Source of the DNA: Geminicoccaceae bacterium
GTDB taxonomy: Bacteria; Pseudomonadota; Alphaproteobacteria; Geminicoccales; Geminicoccaceae
Length of the DNA stretch: 64,000 nt
Direction of reading: 5' to 3'
NCBI GenBank assembly: GCA_020638495.1
Contig: JACKIN010000016.1
Location: forward strand, 29,978 to 93,977
In this document: in pieces, positions 1 to 8,053 of the stretch
Layout of the letters: each line of letters starts with the position of its first letter
How positions within the stretch are numbered: the first letter of the stretch is position 1
The notes under the pieces: generated by a model
The model's input: only the letters and a program-made list of their open reading frames with translations
Databases searched by the model: none
What the model was told of the DNA's origin: nothing
Position numbers and translations under genes: made by a program

Positions 1-947
1 TCACGCGCGTCAGCGACGCCGACGCCGAGGCGACGCTCCAGGCCGCCTGGGACGAGGGTATCCGCTACTACGACACGGCCCCCTGGTACGGCCGGGGCCA
101 GAGCGAGCATCGGCTGGGTCGCTTCCTCTACCGCCAGCCGCGTGAAGAATTCGTCCTCTCGACCAAGGTCGGCCGCATCCTGAAGGCACCCCGGCACCCG
201 GAGCGCTTCGACACCGGTTTCTGGACCGGCGGGCTGCATTTCGACCACGTCTTCGACTACAGCTACGATGGCATCATGCGCGCCTATGAGGACTGCCTGC
301 AGCGCCTCGGCATGAACCGCATCGACCTGCTCGTCATCCACGACCTCGATCTCCGCCACCACGCGGCCGACGCCAAGGTCGCGGCCTATCTGGCCCAGCT
401 CGCCACCACCGGCTGGCGGGCGCTCGACGAGCTCAAGACGGCGGGTCTGATCCGGGGCATCGGCGCCGGCATCAACGAGGAGGGCATGATCCCGCGCTTC
501 CTCGATCTGGTCGATCTCGACTTCTTCCTCCTGGCGCTGCGCTACACGCTGATGGATCACGACACGCTGGACGTGGAGCTGCCCTACTGCCAGAGGCGCG
601 ATGTCGGCCTCGTCATCGGCGCCGTCTTCAGCTCCGGCATCACCGCGACCGGCCCTGTCCCGGGCGCCAAGTACGACTACGCCGACGCCACGCCCGAGGC
701 GCTCGAGAAGGTGCGTCGCATAAAGGCCGTCTGCGAGCGGCACGAGGTCGCCCTGCCGGCCGCGGCCCTGCAGTTCCCCTTCGGCCATCCGTGTGTCGCC
801 TCGGTCATCCCGGGCGGCTTCGAGCCGGCGCATATCAGGGCCAATCTCGACCACATGCGCGCTACCATCCCGGCCGACTTCTGGGCCGAGCTTCGCCACG
901 AGAAGCTGATCCGCGCCGACGCACCGGTCCCTGGAGACAACGCATGA
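1..947 (+). CDS. Aldo/keto reductase, L-fucose (D-threo-aldose) 1-dehydrogenase type; 5' end missing
   Basis: The reading frame is open from base 3, so the gene begins before the window and the start is not visible. Family members oxidise an aldose such as L-fucose at C1 with NAD(P), giving the aldonolactone in the cytoplasm. Visible aldo/keto reductase features are the DTAPWYG segment with the catalytic Tyr, a Lys in STKVGR and a His in VIHDLD, followed by a typical C-terminal barrel with a SVIPG segment. The stop overlaps the next start as ATGA (944-947), so the gene is translationally coupled to a dehydratase and, further on, a lactonase. That trio is the usual order of a non-phosphorylative deoxyhexose pathway. 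The exact sugar is inferred, not shown. Confidence 0.85.
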   Translation, partial: TRVSDADAEATLQAAWDEGIRYYDTAPWYGRGQSEHRLGRFLYRQPREEFVLSTKVGRILKAPRHPERFDTGFWTGGLHFDHVFDYSYDGIMRAYEDCLQRLGMNRIDLLVIHDLDLRHHAADAKVAAYLAQLATTGWRALDELKTAGLIRGIGAGINEEGMIPRFLDLVDLDFFLLALRYTLMDHDTLDVELPYCQRRDVGLVIGAVFSSGITATGPVPGAKYDYADATPEALEKVRRIKAVCERHEVALPAAALQFPFGHPCVASVIPGGFEPAHIRANLDHMRATIPADFWAELRHEKLIRADAPVPGDNA

Positions 948-2128
948 CCACCATCTCGCGCGTCGAGGTCCACGTCTTCGGCTACGAGGTCGAGGATCTG
1001 GCCCTGCCGCCGCACGGTGCGGCCGGCGTCGGCAATCTCGTCTGGCAGAAGGGCGGGCGGATGCCGATGAGCCGCTACGCCGTCAGCATCGAGACGAAGG
1101 ACGGTGCCAGGGGCGAGTACGTGACTCACTGGGTCGGCACGCCGTCCGCGCTCGGCCAGACCCTGATGCTCGCCCCGCATCTGCTCGGCCGCGACCCGGA
1201 CGCCAGGGTCGAGATCTGGGAGGACATGAAGCGCGAGATCCGGGCCTACGACCACATGGGCCACGGGCCCATCGACATCGCGCTCTGGGATCTCGCCGGC
1301 AAGCGGCTCGGCGCCTCGGTGGCAAGGCTGCTCGGCGGCTACAGGAAGCGCCTGCCGACCTATGCCAGCACCTATCACGGCCAGGACCCGAAGGGCGGGC
1401 TCGACACGCCCGAGGCCTTCGCCGACTACGCCGCCGCCTGCAAGGAGCAGGGCTTCGCCGGCTTCAAGATCCACGGCTGGCACGACGGCGACGTCGCCCG
1501 CGAGGTCAGGAACGTGCTGGGCGTGCGCGCCGCCGTCGGCGACGACTTCCCCTTGATGCTCGACCCCGCCTGCCAGCTCCGCACCTGGATGGACGCGCTC
1601 CGCGTCGGCCGCGCCTGCGACGAGGCCGGCTTCTTCTGGTACGAGGATCCCTATCGCGATGCCGGGGTCTCCGCCGAGGGCCACAAGCGCCTCAGGGAGA
1701 AGCTCAGGACACCGCTCCTGGTCAGCGAGCATGTCCGCACCATCGAGCAGAAGGCGGCCTTCCTCATGGCCGGCGGCTGCGACATGATCCATGCCGACCC
1801 CGAGTACGACATGGGCATCACCGGGGCGATCAAGCTCGCCCATCTCTGCGAGGCCTTCGGCCTCGACCTCCAGTTCCACGCCTGCGGCCCGGCCCATCGC
1901 GCCGTCATCAGCGCCACGCGCAACACCCATTTCTACGAGATGGCGCTGGTGGGACCCGGCATGGCGAACGCCGTGCCCCCGGTCTACACCTGCGGCTACA
2001 GCGACCAGCCGAAGGACCTGGGCAAGGACGGCTGCGTCCCGGTCCCCGATGGCCCCGGCCTCGGCGTCACCTACGACTGGGCCTATATCGAGCAGCACCG
2101 GACGGCCCACCACGTCTTTGGTGGGTGA
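944..2128 (+). CDS. Enolase-superfamily (mandelate racemase/muconate lactonizing group) sugar-acid dehydratase
   Basis: A 394-residue member of the enolase superfamily, whose mandelate-racemase branch abstracts a proton next to a carboxylate and often dehydrates aldonates to 2-keto-3-deoxy acids. In order one sees a capping domain, a barrel with FKIHG (base), MLDPA (first metal Asp), WYEDP (Glu), VSEHV (Glu), HADPEYD and QFHACG (acid/base His). All metal ligands look intact. It overlaps the aldose dehydrogenase by 4 bases and is 4 bases before the lactonase. L-fuconate is a reasonable substrate guess, but the protein is shorter than typical L-fuconate dehydratases (about 430-440 residues), so another aldonate is possible. 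An upstream start would lie deep inside the preceding gene. Confidence 0.85.
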   Translation: MTTISRVEVHVFGYEVEDLALPPHGAAGVGNLVWQKGGRMPMSRYAVSIETKDGARGEYVTHWVGTPSALGQTLMLAPHLLGRDPDARVEIWEDMKREIRAYDHMGHGPIDIALWDLAGKRLGASVARLLGGYRKRLPTYASTYHGQDPKGGLDTPEAFADYAAACKEQGFAGFKIHGWHDGDVAREVRNVLGVRAAVGDDFPLMLDPACQLRTWMDALRVGRACDEAGFFWYEDPYRDAGVSAEGHKRLREKLRTPLLVSEHVRTIEQKAAFLMAGGCDMIHADPEYDMGITGAIKLAHLCEAFGLDLQFHACGPAHRAVISATRNTHFYEMALVGPGMANAVPPVYTCGYSDQPKDLGKDGCVPVPDGPGLGVTYDWAYIEQHRTAHHVFGG

Positions 2129-2132
2129 GCAC

Positions 2133-3026
2133 ATGCGGATCGTCGACGCCCACCACCACCTCTGGGACCGCGACCTGCATCCCTATCCCTGGCTGGCAAA
2201 GCCGGTCCGGTCACCCGCCATCGGCGACACCACCCCGCTCTGCCGCAACTACCTGCTCGCCGACTTCAGGGCCGACGCCGCCGGGCTGGAGCTCGTGAAG
2301 TCCGTCCACCTGCAGGCCGAGATCGCGCCCGAGCTCGCCGTCCTGGAGACGCGCTGGCTGCAGGCCATCGCCGACGCCCCGGGCTCGGGCGGCTTCCCGC
2401 ACGGCATCGTCGCCTTCGCCGACCTCGCCGGCCCCGATGTGGACAAGGTGCTGGAGGCGCACGGCGCTTTCGCCAACATGCGCGGCATCCGCCAGATCCT
2501 GAACCGCCACAGCGATCCGGCCCTGAACGCCGCCAGCGCCGACTACCTGAACGACGCAGCCTGGCAGCGCGGCTACGCGCGGCTGGCGAAGCACGGCTAC
2601 GCCTTCGACCTCCAGCTCTACTGGCCACAAATGGCCGCCGCCGCCGACCTCGCCGCCCGGCACCCCGACATCCCGGTGATCCTCAACCACACCGGCATGC
2701 CCCGCGAGCGCGATCCGGATGGCATCGAGGGCTGGCGCCAGGGCCTGCGCCAACTCGCCCGATGCCCCAATGTCAGCGCCAAGATCTCCGGCCTCGGCAT
2801 GGTCGACCACCACTGGACCGAGGATTCCATCCGCCCCTTCGTCCTCGACACCATCGACATCTTCGGCCCCGATCGCTGCCTCTTCGCCAGCAACTTCCCG
2901 GTGGATCGCCTGTATTCGGACTATGCGACCGTGTGGCGGGCCTATGACGGCATCACGAAGGATTTCAGCGCTGACGAGCGGGCGGCGCTGTTCCACGACA
3001 ATGCGGTGCGGGTTTATCGGCTTTAG
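2133..3026 (+). CDS. Amidohydrolase-family lactonase (L-fuconolactonase-like, COG3618)
   Basis: A 297-residue amidohydrolase-2 protein, expected to open a sugar lactone ring to the free acid. The N-terminal DAHHHLWD motif supplies the metal-binding histidines, ILNHTGMP carries a further His near residue 190, and FASNFPVD near the C-terminus has the conserved Asp. Length fits L-fuconolactonase and 4-sulfolactone/2-pyrone-dicarboxylate lactonase relatives. Its place after an aldose dehydrogenase and a dehydratase supports the sugar-lactone role: dehydrogenase makes the lactone, this enzyme hydrolyses it, the dehydratase removes water. The final aldolase or dehydrogenase of the pathway is not in this plus-strand group. 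The ATG lies right after the dehydratase stop in a GTGAGCAC context. Confidence 0.85.
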   Translation: MRIVDAHHHLWDRDLHPYPWLAKPVRSPAIGDTTPLCRNYLLADFRADAAGLELVKSVHLQAEIAPELAVLETRWLQAIADAPGSGGFPHGIVAFADLAGPDVDKVLEAHGAFANMRGIRQILNRHSDPALNAASADYLNDAAWQRGYARLAKHGYAFDLQLYWPQMAAAADLAARHPDIPVILNHTGMPRERDPDGIEGWRQGLRQLARCPNVSAKISGLGMVDHHWTEDSIRPFVLDTIDIFGPDRCLFASNFPVDRLYSDYATVWRAYDGITKDFSADERAALFHDNAVRVYRL

Positions 3027-3181
3027 GCAGGGGCAGGCTCCCAGATCATTGACCACGTATGGTGGGCCCGCCCAACTCAGCGCCAAGTCCTGCCCGGTCT
3101 GTAGACAGGCGCACGAAAGTGTCCTCCAATCGAGATCGGTCGGATCGATCCGCGGGGCCTCGGCTTGCGACAAGTGGAATG

Positions 3182-3598
3182 TCAATCGAAGATGCCGAGT
3201 GGTCTGGTCCTTATCTCCTTGGCCTTCCCGTCCGGCCCGTAGACGACGACCATCTCGTACTTGCTGCCTTGGAGGGCCTCGGCCGGAGTGCCCACGACTT
3301 CCCAGAGGCCGAAGGTCACCACATCCATGCCGGCATTGAGCACGGCGCGGCCCGCCGAAGGCTCGTTGCCGAACTCGTACTCGTAGGTGCAGGAAGTGCT
3401 CCCGTCGGCAAGCGATTCGATGGTCTTGGGTGGACCGACCTCGCTCTCGATCAGGGTCTTGTCGGAGCCGACCTGGCAGACCGCGAGATTGGGCGACTCC
3501 TTGCCGGCAGCGGCCATGCCGACCGAGCAGGCGGAGAGCGCGACCATGCTGCCCGCGAGGCACCCCGCCAATGCGAGAGGCCCGAGCCATCGGTTCAT
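3182..3598 (-). CDS. Small lipoprotein of unknown function
   Basis: A 138-residue predicted lipoprotein. A short positively charged N-terminus (MNRW), a hydrophobic stretch and an LSAC lipobox near residue 26 predict lipidation of that Cys and export to the periplasmic side. The mature part has SEVGPPKTI and a CTYEYEF segment, a pattern reminiscent of SmpA/BamE-like small lipoproteins, but I cannot place it firmly. The start was chosen because GAGGAAGAGGAG lies just upstream; a longer frame reaching 3892 has no such site and would run over the neighbouring gene. The next gene upstream on the same strand is another lipoprotein with related features, so the two may act together. Confidence 0.7.
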   Translation of the reverse strand: MNRWLGPLALAGCLAGSMVALSACSVGMAAAGKESPNLAVCQVGSDKTLIESEVGPPKTIESLADGSTSCTYEYEFGNEPSAGRAVLNAGMDVVTFGLWEVVGTPAEALQGSKYEMVVVYGPDGKAKEIRTRPLGIFD

Positions 3599-3677
3599 TG
3601 CCGCTCCTCTTCCTCTCACGAGCCGTTTCGCGGTCGCTGGGCAGGGCGAGCCATGCAATCCTGCCGAAGGGACCGGC

Positions 3678-4313
3678 TCAGGTCGTGGCCGACTCGAACT
3701 TGTAGTCCCGCACGATGCCATCGGCGTCGAGCTCGATGAAGAGACGCTTCGTCCCATGGTGCATCTCGCCAGAGAAGAAACCGATCTCAACCTGAACTTG
3801 CTGGTACGAATAGACCAGCGCCCTGACGGTCGGTTGCTCGACGAAGGGAGGGCCGAACTCACCGTTGGGGCGACCGAGTAGTGCCCGGACATCCGCCTCG
3901 GTGCTCACGCCCTTGGTGATCATCGACCGCTTGGTCTCGTCGAAGCTCGTGTGATCTGCGGGATATGAACTGACGAATTCGTAGCCGACGAGTACCCGGT
4001 CCACAAAGAAGAAAGCGAGCGAGCGAACCGGCGTAATACCGCCGACCAACGCTTCCTCATTGCTGCTATATGTGTAGATCAGCTTATTGACTGTTACTCC
4101 ATTCTTGTCCTCCGTGCCGGTCGAGAGCGGCTGGCCATATTGGCTCATAACTTGCGACTCGGTGGTCGATCCAATCGCCAGTGAGCCGTCGCTCGGGCGG
4201 GCGAAATCCCGACCGGCACTTACGGTGCAGCCAGCGATCACGCTGGCCAGCAATAAAATGGCCGGCCAACTCCACACACGACCAAGCCTCTTCAAGTCCG
4301 CACGAACAGGCAT
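3678..4313 (-). CDS. Lipoprotein with two SmpA/BamE-like segments
   Basis: A 211-residue predicted lipoprotein with lipobox IAGC near residue 29. The mature part holds two similar units, IGSTTESQVMSQYGQP and GVSTEADVRALLGRPN, each matching the G-x-(S/T)-x-x-(D/Q)-V-x-x-x-x-G-x-P pattern of SmpA/OmlA (BamE-fold) domains, so it looks like a tandem duplication of one fold. Function is unknown; such proteins often bind other envelope proteins. Base composition is less GC-rich than the surroundings, and the upstream region is clearly AT-rich, which hints at separate origin or an unusual promoter. The stop is 79 bases before the start of the second lipoprotein, so both may share a transcript. Confidence 0.7.
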   Translation of the reverse strand: MPVRADLKRLGRVWSWPAILLLASVIAGCTVSAGRDFARPSDGSLAIGSTTESQVMSQYGQPLSTGTEDKNGVTVNKLIYTYSSNEEALVGGITPVRSLAFFFVDRVLVGYEFVSSYPADHTSFDETKRSMITKGVSTEADVRALLGRPNGEFGPPFVEQPTVRALVYSYQQVQVEIGFFSGEMHHGTKRLFIELDADGIVRDYKFESATT

Positions 4314-4340
4314 TTGCTGATCCCCCTGGCGTTTGCGGTC

Positions 4341-4346
4341 ATTATA
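4341..4346 (-). promoter_or_regulatory. Possible -10 box of the lipoprotein pair
   Basis: On the minus strand this reads TATAAT, an exact -10 hexamer, rare in so GC-rich a genome. It is 28 bases before the ATG at 4313, which has GGGGGATC as ribosome binding site. No good -35 is found at 16-18 bases, so the call rests on the -10 and on the local AT-richness. Confidence 0.4.
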
Positions 4347-4497
4347 ATTTTCTTGAATTCAATCACCTTGATCTGCATCAAGCGGCTACAACCCGACCAT
4401 CGGGTGGATGGCGCTGCGTTTCAGCACGATGGCCGGGTCCCAGAGTCAGCGCACTGGCCCCGATCGCCCGATACACCAGCCTAACCGGAGAAAAGCC

Positions 4498-4863
4498 ATG
4501 AATCGCCAGCCCGCCGTCCTCCAGCGCAGCGACTGGGCGACCGACGAGCGGCTCTGGCGCGGCAGATTCGAGGGCAGGGAGCTCGGCACAGGCGTCACCG
4601 TCCTCTTCTTCGCCAGCGAGAAGATGGGGGCGGGGCCGGTGCTGCATGTGCATCCTTACGACGAGGTCTTCATCGTCCGGGTTGGCCGAGCCCTCTTCAC
4701 GCTGGGCAGCGAGACGGTCACCGCCGAGGCGGGCCAGATCCTGCTCTGCCCCGCGCATGTGCCGCACAAGTTCGCCAATCTCGGCCCCGGTCTGCTCGAG
4801 ACGACCGACATCCACCTCAGCGATCGCCTGATCCAGACCGACCTGCCCGACCCGCAAGCGTGA
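4498..4863 (+). CDS. Small cupin-domain protein
   Basis: A 121-residue single-domain cupin. The first cupin motif is GPVLHVHPYDEVFIVRVGRALFTLG (shown here by its residues H-x-H-x4-E near 50-56) and the second is AGQILLCPAHVPHKFANLG, giving the usual 2-His/Glu plus His metal site. Such small cupins are metal-binding enzymes or sugar/ligand sensors and sequence alone does not tell which. GGAGAAAAGCC precedes the ATG. It stands alone between the lipoprotein pair and the c-di-GMP module; the nearest metabolic context is the sugar pathway upstream, so a role with carbohydrate intermediates is possible but unproven. Confidence 0.75.
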   Translation: MNRQPAVLQRSDWATDERLWRGRFEGRELGTGVTVLFFASEKMGAGPVLHVHPYDEVFIVRVGRALFTLGSETVTAEAGQILLCPAHVPHKFANLGPGLLETTDIHLSDRLIQTDLPDPQA

Positions 4864-5043
4864 CGTGCGCCGCGGGCGGGAGGTCCTTTGGTGTCCGTCG
4901 CGGATCGAGGGCACACTTGCACGAATGAAGACGGCGGCAGGTGTGCCAGGGCAAAGGGGGCCGGACCCGGCCCGCTTTCACGCCGACGTTGACACGCTAG
5001 GGGCGATAAATTAGGCACTGCGCACAATCAAAGGGTGTAGATC

Positions 5044-5625
5044 GTGGTGGAGCACGCTGCACATCCAGACGCGCCTTTGAGTTGCTTGTCCGACCGGCCG
5101 TCACTTTGCTGGAGCCGGCGCGCGGCTCTCGTGCTCGCGGTGACGGCCGTGGCGGGAATGTCGAGCGGCACCGAGGCGAGCGATCTGGAACCGCCAGGCG
5201 CCGAGGTCATCCTGACGGCGAAGGGTCTGCTGGGGCGGACCAATGTCGGCGACGAAGCCCGTCTGGACCGGCAGCTCCTCGAGAGCTTCGGCAAGGCGAC
5301 GCTGACGACCTGGACGCCGTGGACGGAAGGCGAGGTCGAGTTCGAGGGGCTGCCGCTACGCTCGCTGGTCACGGGCCTGCAGGCCGGCGGCACCGCCATG
5401 CTGCTGCGAGCGCTCAATGATTACCATGTGGTGATCCCGATGTCGGAGGCGCGCGACTACGACCTGCTGATCGCCTGGCGCGCCGACGGCGTCGACCTGA
5501 CGCGGCGCGACCGGGGGCCCTTGTGGATCATCTACCCCTGGTCGTCTCACCCCGACCTCGACCGGCGCGTCACCAGCCAACGCGCGATATGGCAACTATA
5601 TGAACTAGAGTTTTATGAGGACTAG
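5044..5625 (+). CDS. Exported molybdopterin-binding-fold (sulfite-oxidase-like) protein lacking cysteine
   Basis: A 193-residue protein starting with GTG (AAGGGTG upstream). WSRRAALVLAVTAVAG near residues 23-38 is a signal peptide with a Tat-like twin arginine; the ATG within AGMSSG would remove it and is rejected. The mature part (LTAKGLLGRTN, FEGLPLRSLV, NDYHVVIPMSEARDYDLLIAWRADG, GPLWIIYPW) matches the oxidoreductase molybdopterin-binding fold. No cysteine remains after cleavage, so the Cys that ligates molybdenum in sulfite oxidase and MsrP is missing. A catalytic molybdoenzyme is therefore unlikely; a periplasmic ligand or cofactor sensor is more plausible. Its stop overlaps the start of a GGDEF-EAL protein by 11 bases, implying the two are made together. 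Confidence 0.75.
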   Translation: MVEHAAHPDAPLSCLSDRPSLCWSRRAALVLAVTAVAGMSSGTEASDLEPPGAEVILTAKGLLGRTNVGDEARLDRQLLESFGKATLTTWTPWTEGEVEFEGLPLRSLVTGLQAGGTAMLLRALNDYHVVIPMSEARDYDLLIAWRADGVDLTRRDRGPLWIIYPWSSHPDLDRRVTSQRAIWQLYELEFYED

Positions 5626-7570
5626 TTGGCGTGACCTGGCGATAGGTTTTCTTGTTTTTTCCGTATTTGTCACGTTCACATCCATCATTTTTATCAATTT
5701 CGAACGGCTGCGGCTGGGCAACGCGGCGATCTTGCGATCGGGCGCGGAATCCCTGTGGTCGACGCACGAGATCGAGATCGAGCTGCTTCGCCTGTTGAAG
5801 GCCATGCATCGTTTCCAGGCACCGGATCCGGGCGTGGATCTGGAAGCGCTGCGCCTCAGGCTCGACATTCTCTGGAGCCGGCTGCCTCCGCTGCTCGAGG
5901 GGCGGGATGCGGCGCAACTCAGGGAGGCCAGCGATGTGGAGACGCTCGGCGCCCGATTGAGCGCCGCGTTGCAGGAGATTTCCGACATCCTGGACGCGCC
6001 CAGCGTCGATGCCGCTGCCTACGCCCGGGCCATGGCGGGGCTCGAGGCGTTCGCCACGCCGATCCGCGAGCTGAGCCTGGTCGCCCTGCATCAAACGAGC
6101 CAGGGCCATGCCGAGCTGCAGCGGCGTCTGGACGACATCTACACGGCCATCCTGATGGCGTCCTGCGGGCTCGGGCTCGGCACGCTCGGCCTGATCACGC
6201 TCCTGGTCTTCCAGTTGGGCCGATCACAGAAGCTGCTCGACCTGAAGGAGCGGGCCAACGCGCAGATCGAGCATCTGGCGCACCACGACGTGCTGACCGG
6301 CCTGCCCAACCGTCGGCTGTTCAACGATCGCCTGGCGCAGTCCCTGGCTGCCGCGGCTCGCCGCTCGAGCGGGGTCGGCCTGCACTTCATCGACGTCGAC
6401 AATTTCAAGGCGATCAACGACACCTTCGGGCACATGGCCGGTGACCAGGTGCTGCAGGAGGCGGCCAGGCGCATGGCGGCGACGATGCGCGAGGTCGACA
6501 CGCTGGCCCGCATCGCCGGTGACGAGTTCGCGGCCATCCAGATCGACGTCGCGACAGCGGACGGCGTCGTGGAGCTGAGCGAACGGCTGATCAGGGCTTT
6601 CGAGCAGCCGTTCGACGTCGCCGGCAACGATCTGCAGGCGAGCATCAGCATCGGCTCCACGCTCTTTCCCGATGATGGCCGCACGACCGAGCGCCTCCTC
6701 TCCAATGCGGACGTCGCCCTGCATCGGGCGAAGCAGAACGGCCGGCGGCAAGGTGCGCTCTTCGACGAAGTGATGATGGAGAAGGAGGCGAGACGACGCC
6801 GCCTGGGCGTCCGTCTGGAGCAGGCCCGGGAGCATGGCGAGCTCTCGATCCGCTATCAGCCCAAGTTCGCCACCGCCGACGGGCGCCTCATGGGGTTCGA
6901 GGCGCTGATCCGCTGGGATCGATCTCCCCATGTCGAGGTCAGCCCGACCGAGTTCATCCCCATCGCCGAGAGCAACGGCTCGATCGTGCCGATCGGCGAC
7001 TGGGTGCTGTGGACGGCCTGCCGTGACCTGGCGGGCTCGGCGGCGCGCCATCGGCCCGACGTGACGCTCGCGATCAACCTCTCGCCGGTGCAGATCCAGA
7101 AGGAAGACTGCTTTCGCCGTTTCCTCAAGATCGTCGAATCCCTGGATTTCGACCCGCGCCGGCTGGAGTTCGAGATCACGGAAACGAGCCTCTTCAACGC
7201 CGACACGAGCACCCTCGCGAACATCAGGGACCTGCACGACGTGGGTGCCCGGATCTGCCTCGACGACTTCGGCACGGGCTACTCCAGCCTCTCGCACCTG
7301 CAGGCGCTTCCCCTGAATTCCATGAAGCTGGATCGCGGCTTCGTGGCGCGCCTGGACGATCACCGGACGCAATGCATCTGCGAAGGCATCACCGCGCTGG
7401 GTCACCGCCTCGGCCTGGAGATCGTGGGCGAGGGTGCCGAGACGGAATGGCAGTACAACGAGCTGGTGCGCATGGGCTGCGACCAGGTTCAGGGCTACTA
7501 TCTCGGCCGGCCGATGCCCATCGAGGAGCTGGACGGCTTCATGGCCAGGCTTGCGCGGGCCCCGGCGTGA
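5615..7570 (+). CDS. Membrane GGDEF-EAL bifunctional cyclic-di-GMP enzyme
   Basis: A 651-residue inner-membrane protein. A transmembrane helix at about 8-28 and another at about 177-200 enclose a mainly helical periplasmic sensor of roughly 150 residues. The GGDEF domain follows: its signature reads AGDEF near residue 301, with an RxxD product-inhibition site (REVD) five residues before it. The EAL domain carries FEALIRW near 426, EITET, LDDFGTGYSS and EGAET, so both synthesis and breakdown of c-di-GMP look possible. It overlaps the exported molybdopterin-fold gene, which suggests that the periplasmic partner senses something and controls this enzyme. With a flagellar cluster 13 kb away, motility is one likely output, though that link is only inferred. 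Confidence 0.9.
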   Translation: MRTSWRDLAIGFLVFSVFVTFTSIIFINFERLRLGNAAILRSGAESLWSTHEIEIELLRLLKAMHRFQAPDPGVDLEALRLRLDILWSRLPPLLEGRDAAQLREASDVETLGARLSAALQEISDILDAPSVDAAAYARAMAGLEAFATPIRELSLVALHQTSQGHAELQRRLDDIYTAILMASCGLGLGTLGLITLLVFQLGRSQKLLDLKERANAQIEHLAHHDVLTGLPNRRLFNDRLAQSLAAAARRSSGVGLHFIDVDNFKAINDTFGHMAGDQVLQEAARRMAATMREVDTLARIAGDEFAAIQIDVATADGVVELSERLIRAFEQPFDVAGNDLQASISIGSTLFPDDGRTTERLLSNADVALHRAKQNGRRQGALFDEVMMEKEARRRRLGVRLEQAREHGELSIRYQPKFATADGRLMGFEALIRWDRSPHVEVSPTEFIPIAESNGSIVPIGDWVLWTACRDLAGSAARHRPDVTLAINLSPVQIQKEDCFRRFLKIVESLDFDPRRLEFEITETSLFNADTSTLANIRDLHDVGARICLDDFGTGYSSLSHLQALPLNSMKLDRGFVARLDDHRTQCICEGITALGHRLGLEIVGEGAETEWQYNELVRMGCDQVQGYYLGRPMPIEELDGFMARLARAPA

Positions 7571-7641
7571 ACGCTGCGCCCGGTCGGTCGGTCGTTCGGT
7601 GGGTCGAGCGACGCGGGTACACAGGAGCGAAAGGAAAAGTC

Positions 7642-8037
7642 ATGAAAATCCAGAGAAGCGGGGCCACGCCATCCGTGACGCCGCCCGCCGAGAACTTCAC
7701 CGGCAAGGTCCGCTTCGACGCGCCGTTCGGCGGCAGCGGCGAGGGCCAGGTCGGCGGTGCGGCGGTCACCTTCGAGCCCGGTGCGCGCACCGCCTGGCAC
7801 ACCCATCCCTTCGGCCAGACCCTGATCGTCACCGCCGGCCTCGGCTGGGCGCAACGCGAGGGCGGGCCGAAGGAGGAGATCCGGCCGGGCGACATCGTCT
7901 GGTTCGAGCCGGGCGAGAAGCACTGGCACGGCGGCACGGCGACCACCGCCATGACGCACATCGCCATCGCCCTGGCCAAGGACGGGTCGCGCGCCACCTG
8001 GCTCGAGAAGGTCTCCGACGCGGACTATCTCGGCTGA
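7642..8037 (+). CDS. Cupin resembling metal-dependent hydroxynitrile lyases (GtHNL-like)
   Basis: A 131-residue single-domain cupin with AAGGAAAAG before the ATG. From memory it closely follows the Granulicella tundricola Mn-dependent hydroxynitrile lyase: shared stretches include VTFEPGARTAWHTHP, GQTLIVTAG, GWAQREGG and PGEKHWHG. The metal ligands of that enzyme (His53, His55, Gln59, His94) are found here at the same residue numbers. The in vivo job of this family is not settled; the enzymes cleave or form mandelonitrile in vitro, and many homologues are annotated only as cupins near quinone or carboxymuconolactone genes. It stands between the c-di-GMP gene and the convergent sulfatase gene, so context gives no substrate. 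Confidence 0.8.
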   Translation: MKIQRSGATPSVTPPAENFTGKVRFDAPFGGSGEGQVGGAAVTFEPGARTAWHTHPFGQTLIVTAGLGWAQREGGPKEEIRPGDIVWFEPGEKHWHGGTATTAMTHIAIALAKDGSRATWLEKVSDADYLG

Positions 8038-8053
8038 CTTCCCCGGCGGCCGG

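Noticed and set aside
4989..4994. Exact TTGACA upstream of the molybdopterin-fold gene
   Set aside because: At 16-18 bases only TTAGGC/TAGGCA-like hexamers are found, which do not resemble a -10, so a promoter is not claimed.
7582..7600. GGTC-type tandem repeat after the GGDEF-EAL gene
   Set aside because: Only three to four imperfect units; too short to mean anything as a repeat element.
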